Positions 52,901 to 61,900 of a DNA stretch of 64,000 nt are shown piece after piece. Below the pieces are notes generated by a model. That model made no database searches. It was not told the origin of the DNA and saw only the letters and a program-made list of their open reading frames with translations. The position numbers and the translations under genes are program-made. Every line of letters begins with the position of its first letter. The stretch's first letter is position 1. This DNA comes from Polyodon spathula (lineage: Eukaryota > Chordata > Actinopteri > Acipenseriformes > Polyodontidae), in the NCBI RefSeq assembly GCF_017654505.1, contig NC_054572.1, positions 4,204,914 through 4,268,913 of the forward strand, given 5' to 3'.

Positions 52901-55900
52901 ACCCACCTTCACAAGATTCTGAGATCAATCAGCTAACAGGAACCACAAGTGCACAGGAGGCCCACTGGCTTGTTTTCATTTGATTTTGTTCTTAATTAAA
53001 AGGCAGAGCAAAAACATCTTTTTAATCTCGTAAAAACTGAATTAACAGGAAGTCATCAAATGAACAAAATCACGATTTGGGTATGCTTACTCAAGTATTT
53101 TAATAAATACATAAATAAAATACATACATGCTTTATTTGTTTAAACCATTCCATAAGTCACAGGGTTTTAAAAAGACATCTTTACACTCAATACAAGGTA
53201 TAAATAAACAAGGCATTAAGTGTCCTCACTTATTACACTTTGAATATCAGCCTAGTGCCTTGAATCAAGTTTCAAAGAATAAATCATTCTAAACAAAAAC
53301 CTCTCTATCTGGCAAGACAGATGAAACCCTGTTTGTCAGAGCAATGCATTTCTGATCTCCTGTGCTTCACTCAAAAGCAATGCTGCCTGGAGCTCGGTTA
53401 ATCACTACTGCCCCTTCGCCTCCTCACTTGGAGACCCTCAAGTGAATGGTGCCGTCTGTCAGCTGCTTGACACCTTTCAAGAGCTCAACAGTAATGCCTA
53501 ATTAACCCATTCTTGTCCTGCTTTGTGCAATTACTATGCAAAATAGACTACTTTTAATTCCTTCATAATCCGTTGGTGTTAATAAAACTTTGACTGCTTG
53601 GTAAAATTCACAACAAAGGCTCTTCTTCCATCCAAGTGCCAGGTTCACTGTTCAGGATGTTCTGTGTGGTCTGGAAAACATATCTGACTTCCTCTGATGA
53701 GTCTACCAAGCTAGATCAACTAAACATGTACAATGTTACTCTAAGTGCAGCCAGTTTACTGATTTTAAATGTACAGCAGACTCCCGTTAATCCGCATTTC
53801 AATGATCAGTGTAGTGCAGAAGTCATCTGATCTATGTGGAAGTGGGTATTCGAGTGCTTTAGTAGTGTGGAAATCAGCGGATCAGAAGCATTCGGCCATC
53901 ATTAATTCAATTAAGTACAGTCTAGTGCAAGTCAACAGACAGTGCTGTACTGTAGTTACTGAAACTAAGGATGTAAATATCGTCTAATAAAAAAACAGTA
54001 TATTCAATAAATACACTTTCCATGTATATCTAGTCTTTGTCATGCGTTGACATTTAAGCAAACAAAGAGACAGCTTAGAGAACAAATCCTCTTTAACTGC
54101 ATCCTGATTGTATCACACTGATGATGTGTACCGGCACACCTGTCTAAGTGTCTACTATCTCCTTCATAGCTAATCTGGATCCACAACAGGGGACACTGGG
54201 ATTCACATAAAACACTACTTTAAAAAAAAATGCATGTCTCCATCCCATAAACTTACCGTAGCAATCAACAAATCACTTTTCAAGGTTCTTATGAATTAAT
54301 GCTATGAATCCATTTTAAAAGAAAGTACGTAAAAAGACAAGATTTGTTTTTCCTGTTGCTTGAAATGCCCACAGATAAACTGCAACTTTAATAAACTGTG
54401 CCCACAACCACTGAACTAAAAAAATCTTCGTTTAGAAAAAAAATAATTTTTTGGGACATTATATTTTATTTGCATTTTTGCATTTTGAGTTTTCAGTAAA
54501 CGGTAAACGCAACTTCAGCTAATCTGTGTTTTTCACTAATTTGGGCTCAAATCGTTCCCAATCTGCACGGATTAACGGGAGTCTACTGTATATTAAACAA
54601 ACAATATATGTAAAATAAATATTCTTAATTTGTGAAATTTGATGTAAGGAAAATGAAGCCGCCTTTGCATTTCATTTAAATGTCACATCAGCAGCCATGT
54701 TCAGTAACTGCCCTACAGTAACCTTCTTATTGAACACATTCTGTTCTAGAGCATCCAACAGCAAGGCATTACTAATACAAACAGCACCTATAATCATAAA
54801 AAGAAAAAGGACCCCTGTAGTCTTGTTGCGTGGCTGCATCTTGGTTTTACAATACACACACCCAGTATACTTACAGATGGTGCAGGTTGGGCAGACCACT
54901 GAACACACCCTCCGCAATGTGGCTCACAGCATTGTTCCCCAAGTTCAAAGTCTCAAGCAAACCAAGACCAGAAAAAGCAGTCGCATCCAAGCGAGTCAAA
55001 TGATTAGAAGATACATTTCTGCCAAAAATAAACACAAGTATGTTAGCGTGAACATTAATCCCCACAACAGCTGTAAAAACAAAATGCTAAAGGCTTTTGT
55101 AATTATTTATCACAACAGGATTAGCGTTTCTCTAGTTTTAAGTATACTTCCAAGAAATGTCATGGTCTCAGTAGGGCAGTAGGTACAAGTACACATTTAG
55201 CACGCAGCGTTCCTATGAACAGGACGTTACTACCTCAGACTGTGACAGAGGTCTCCACAGCGGTCGTGGGGATTCATGTTCTCATTACAGGCTGGAACCC
55301 AGGCCCGCGCTCCACTGCAGCAGTACTAAAAGGCTGACTGCCTAGTATTACTTGGTTTCATACTCTGACTGTGTGGTTGTGTTGTGGTTCTCAGGATGTT
55401 TATCTGTTTTTCTAGACAGTATATATAAAAGTGGGGTCTGTACAGCAGTCCGGTTGAAAGTGTTTGGTTTCCTTAGAGATTGTCGGCAGCACCTGGGTTT
55501 AGCTCTGCAGACGTTAAATCGGATTCAAATGTCTTGTAAGTCTGCAAATCAGGATCAAAAACTAACTTCACAGTTAGAGAGGTCCTCCTGACTCAATACT
55601 AGGTCACTTGGGAAGAAGTCTCTGGTTATTTGTGCTTCTCATTGACAAAGTTGAGCTTTTTATGCCTAACTGAGGCATGGCACAATACTGGTGACTTCCA
55701 TTCTTTAGTTCTCTTGTATGGTTATGGGTTTTATGAAAAGACACGTGACACAGGGAGAGGTGGTGGCATGGCCCTGAACGCTCGTTTAAGCATCTTCTTG
55801 TTAAATGCCAGCCCCCCCATCCCTGGATAACTTGCAGTTATCTATAGACCAGTTGTAGATCCTCATTCCTTACAGATTTCTCAAACTTTCTTTCTCAACT

Positions 55901-58900
55901 ACTGTTAGAAGCAGATAATATATTAGCTCTTGGAGACTTTAAACCTTCCTCAATCTCCTGCTACTGCCGATTTGACAGAATTGATTGACAGACTGGTATT
56001 TTACACTGTCCAGTTTTAGGGTGGTCATGCTCTGAAGGGACTACGGAGTACCGAAGTGGCTTTTAATGATCATTACTTAGCTAACCATGATCCCCAGACT
56101 GACCCCCAGTGTGCATGACAAGTTTATCTCCTTTACCACTGGTTTAAAACGTGGGACCACTCAGTGAAGCTGATATACTGCAGAGTTAGTACAGGGGCGC
56201 AAACTGGAAAGAGCTTGGAGACTTTCTGGTAGGGTTGAAAACAGGCTGAACTGGATTAACCACCATAAAACGGCTCTATAAGACGAGAATGGAATATTAC
56301 TCTGGCACTACTTCTTGAAATAGTGGAAATTCATGAGTTGTTTTCTCCATCTTTAACACAGTACTACCCCGAGGTCCCCAAACAGCATCACTAGTTCTGT
56401 TGCTCAGTCGTTGCTGTCATGTCATGACTTCACAGCACATTCAGAATAAAATCAGCTTCATTCGAGTAGTGTGGTCCTTGGCTCCTCCTCAGTGCGCAGT
56501 GAGCTTGTGGCTGAGTTTGAGTTGTTGGTGCCCATCAGCTTTATGAAAGTTTCTCAGCTGTTTCTAGGGCTACTTGAGGCTATGCGACCCACGATCTGTC
56601 CTTTGGACCCTTTGCCTTCCAACAATGTCCGTCAGTGTGGGACTGAACTTGTCATGCCTGACTCACATGGCATTAAGAACGGGCACTATCCCACTGGAAT
56701 TAAAAACAGCCCATCATAAGACCTGTGTTGAAAAAGGCTGGAGCAGATGGGGCTGATCTATCAAATTATCGCCCCATCTTGAATCTACCGTTTCTCTTGA
56801 AGCTACTGGAGCGCGTGGTTTATATCCAGCTCTCAAAACACACAGTGGCCACTAAAATGTTTAGCTCCTTGTCAATCAGGAAGACAGCACTGAAACAGTG
56901 CTGGTCAGGGTTGTTAATGACCTGCTCATCAATGCGGACTGTGGGTCTGCTTCAGCGCTCGTCTGTTGGATCGAGGCTTTTGACACAGTTGACCATGACA
57001 TACTGCTCGGTCGTCTGAGCAGTTGCAGAAGCCTCGACGACTCAGCAATGGCATGGTTTGAGTCATATTTGACAGGCTGAACACATTGACCCCGAGGTAC
57101 CATCTGGAGTTCTACAGGGTTCAGTCCTGGGTCTGCTACTCTTTAGCTTTTGTATGCTTTACTTGGATTGCCGATACTTCAGCAAGGAATGTTCCATCAC
57201 TCCTATGCTGACGATACTCAGCTGTTTACGGCAGGGAGGATAGTGTTGCTAGTGGCTCCTTAGCAGCCTGTCTGTTGGAAAACATGGATCGAGAATTGAT
57301 TAGCAGTTTGCTACGCATGTGGACTGGCAGAGCTATACTGGTGTTCTTTTCTGAAAAGAGACTAATATTGCAGATAGCAGACTGTTTGGTTCAAATTGCA
57401 TGTACTGCTAACCACTGATAGAGACGTTGCATCTACAAGCTCTTGCCCAACATTGACTGCAAGCTAACGAGATAACAATGCTGTGGACTAGAAGGGGACA
57501 GGCTCTAAAGACTTCAGAGAGATCGAAAGAGATAATGCCACTAGGATCAAAGGGGGTCGCAAGAAGATAACAAAAGGCAGATGTATGGACCTTTTGTCTC
57601 CAGGAGTGTGAAGAATGCACTGAGTTCACAGGTTGTCACACTAGACTACACACACTCACACAATAAATTAAATTACCTTGACCATTGGTTAAGTGTCAGA
57701 GAAAGGGGAGGTGGACCATCTATACAGAAGGGTATTTAATGTCATGCAAACATTGTAATGATGAGTATTCTGTTTGTCCTGTACCTGGGACCAGACTCCC
57801 TGCATATTTCAATAAACCTGGCAACTGACTGAAGAAAAGGACTCTGTGCATTTTCTCGAATCTACTTAATCACCATCATTTTCAAGTTACTTCACTGTCT
57901 TACAGACATTCATGAATGGATGACCTCCAACGTTCTTCCGCTCAATGTTAGCAAGACAGAGCTGCTTCTGATCACCTGGGATAATGGTCTAGTAGACCTA
58001 ATGGTGTTCACATCTGGTTTTCATATCCTCAGAAATATTGCCTATCTTCACGCCCCATTTTAAAATCAGATTCTGTGTCATGCTTGAATAAGCTCTAGGC
58101 TTGCCTACTGTAATGCGCGGTGTGCTGGACTCCTCATAAGCTTATTCATCGTCTCCATTTCGTTCAGAATGCAGCTGTTAGCCCTGACTGGCAAAGACTC
58201 TCCCCAGTGCTCAGGGCAGTGGTGTAGCTAGGGGGTGGTTTTAGGGGTTTAAACCTCCCCAAAATACATTATTCAACAACGTGGGAGGTAAAAAAATTAA
58301 TTAAAAAAACACGTCAGCGACACTGTAAACCCCCGTCCCAACCAATGGGAGCTAGCCTCCGACACGCGAGGTGTTTGCTTCACGCCTGCCACAGCAGCAC
58401 ACAAAATAAAGTCCCACAAACCCGCATCTAGTTGTGATGAGTCCTGACACTTTTACACCAGACTCAGCCTTCAACTCATTTGACAGGAGAAGGCGTGTGC
58501 ACATACTGTTCAAACTGACGTGCGCCGAGACGTCCAAATCAAATATCAACATAGATATTATAGAAAATACAAAACATAACTGCCGACTCTTAAATTAATG
58601 CTTTTAACCTTGCATTTGAAGACAAGTTTGGAAATGCATACCACTCCAAAGACGGAATGGTATTGTAGCCTTTGGAAAAGGTAGAACGAAATGAGTTTTT
58701 TTTAGTCCTGTGCGAATCATGCTTTAAACGGAGGTTGAAAACAGGAGGATGGACTTGTGGATCTAAACGCCAGGGAAGGTAGGTTATTATTTCTGTTATG
58801 TAATGCGTATGTTTAATAACTGCATAGCAGTGGTTGAAAATGTGACTGGGAGGTGAAACATCACGGTTCTTAATAGGGCGATTTCGAGTTCATTGCATGT

Positions 58901-61900
58901 GTTAATTTTTACTTACAGAAACATTTTTATAAATTATTACTAGGCTGGCAAGCGATTACAAAATATCACGATAAATCCTGAGATTAAATTTTCTTTCTCT
59001 CACTTAATCTTGGTTTTAATCGCATACTTAATTGATACAATTACTTCAACCATCTCATTAAAGTTAGTTTTACTGCTGATGCTATTGTAATGTTGGAATG
59101 CACTTTATTTTGGCTAGGGGTTACAGTAGTTGCACTGTTCAGATTATTGTATTAATGTTATTAGTGTAGAATTAATACAAAAAATGATTCGTTTGAGCCG
59201 TGTTTAGTACAGAGCAGCTAGTGCACTGCGACGTGGCTACTGAACTGTGGGGAGTTTCGTAGTGTCTTGGGATGAGGGGGGTGGAGCACTACCACAGAGT
59301 ACTTTGAGACAGTTTCATTGAGCTCTGTATTATAATGCTGGAATTAAACATAATAAACCAGTGCCAAAGAAAAAAAGAATATTGTAAAGCCTTAAAAATT
59401 TGCAACCTAAATATTTAACAAATCGCACCATAAAACCAGCTGGCGACCTGTTGCAAAATATCAATGCACTACGAGGAATTTGATATTCGTGCCAAAAATG
59501 TTTGCTTTTATTCCCCCGCAATATGTGAAACACGCATAATAAAAGGCTCACAAATACTTATGGCTTTACAGTACTGCTAAGAGGGACAAGACAGGAGTGC
59601 AAATTAATCTCCCCAAAAATGAACGTGCTAATTGCAGAAGTTAATTGCAATTAATCTCCACCCCCAGGACCAAATCCTTGCGACACCATGTTGTTTATAC
59701 TTTCAATGAAATGCTTTGTATTTAATTTAATCATACATGCGTTTTCTTATCTATGATGCTCTCCGAGGTGCCTTTATTAATGTGAAGTGCGCTATACAAA
59801 TACTGATTGACACTTGACCTAGAGAACCACAGAATACAACTGTGTATGGACTCGGAGTATGAAGCCCACACCCCAATTTCACAGCAATCTAAGGTCACAG
59901 ATCAAAGTGAAGGTTACTGTGAGACTTTGCACAAGGAGCTTCCATGAGCTCCCCTCACAGAGATACTTAAAACAGTTACATACAGAATATGAAAACACAT
60001 AAACGATCACTTACAATTCAGACAGTTTCTCGCAGAACTCCCAAGCATCAGGGCTGATCCTGCCAATAGCATTGTGGCTAACCTGGAGCAAACGCAGCAT
60101 TCGTAACCCATAGAGCCAGCCTTTGTTCACTTCCGTCAGGTTATTGTGTTCCAGTTCCCTAAAACAATTGAAAACGAAAGAAAATCTTACATGCCATGTA
60201 TATTGTATATTAGCGTGGATGGATGACAGGAGATGTTTAAGGATATGGGTGATCACAGCGGGTTGGGCAACGCTTGTAGGTTTAAGCATCAGTTTGGTGT
60301 TGATGAACCAAGGATGACAGGGCATCTGTAACATTACTCTAGGCAGGGACACGCAACCCACAGCCTGTCAATCCATTTCACTTAGGAGTACATCGGAAAT
60401 ACTTTTTAGAACTGTTGACTTTTCGCATTTTCTTGCATAAATGGCAGCACACTGTTTTCATTCATGCGTTCGGGGGAAGGGGGGTTTGGGGGAGTGCTTC
60501 TCATCAGCCTCAGTCACAGGACCCATTCCCAACAGAAGAGGCTTGTTGGAAGGGAGTGGCATCACTGCCCTGTGCAACACTGCTGCCTGCAAAAACTGAA
60601 CACCTCGCTGGCTAAAATACACACTGCTGAGCAATCGCCAAGTCACCACTGCCCTGAACATGGGCAAGCATGTTATTAGTAAAAGACAAAAGTGACAATG
60701 AAACGACACAGCAGCCCTCTGTAAAAAAGAAAACTTGTAGCACCAAAGTATTAAGAAAGATTGGGAAGAATGGCTGTGTAACTGAGACAGCAGGGCAAGC
60801 CATCTGCTTTGCTCGCATTGTCTCTTGCAATATGTAGTGACTTTAGAGCTCGTAAACAAAATTACTCAAACATACATATATATTTTAAGACAGATGTGTA
60901 GGAGACAAAAAGTTGTATACAATTATATGTAATTGTATACATATTTTCTACTCTGATGCATTGAGCATCAACAATTTACTCAAAGCTTCCACTAGTGTTT
61001 TCTACTGTTAACATTAAGGAAACGCATTGAGTGAAATAGCTTGCGTACGCTGATTTTCAAGTTGTGGTATCCGAAGCATAATCAACAAGTACAAAACATC
61101 ATCTGTAATTCACAAACGCAGGACTGGAAGAACCAAAAAAGCTGTCTGACAAGGACCTTTACAGAGGTATTCTTACTGCAACACATCCTTTAAGTCCTGA
61201 TTTTAAGAGTGAGCTTTGTACTGTTGATCTGATGGACAACTACATATATTTGCCAGTGTATACTGCAGCCCAGGATTAAAGTCTGATTATTCTTCAGTAA
61301 TGTGCAGCCCGCTATACACACAAGGTTAAACTAGTTTTCTAGATATGTGGCCCATGATAAGTTTGGTTGCGCACCTTTGCTCTAGGCAAATCCTGCAGCA
61401 ACTGTCCTTGATCTGCAACGACTATTACATTGCCAACAACAGACAAAACAAAGCCCTTCTCAATGTATATTTAAAACATTTGAATATTTTAATTCTTGAC
61501 CAGGCCAGTAAACAGCTCCTCCATATCATTAAGAGACTTACAGCTCCTCCATATTATTAAGTCCGAAAAAGGCTCCATCCATAAGCTGGCTGAGTCCATT
61601 ACGCTGCATCTTCAGATATTTCAAGGAATCCAGGCCTTGGAATGTAAGGCTTTCGATCATCTTAATTTTGTTACGTTTTAATTCCCTAAAAGCAAGAAAG
61701 ATCAGTAGAATTTAGTGTTCTTGACCTGCAATATTTACACCTATCTAGGTGTGGTATGGAAATGCCACATTTTGATGTCTGAATTGTTGTCAAGTTAAAG
61801 ACTGAGTAGCAGGGTTCTGGAAAACATAACATTATACATCCCCACGTGGTGTTACAGCTATCAACGTATGCAATTCCTCTTTTCGTTGTTAACATCCGGA

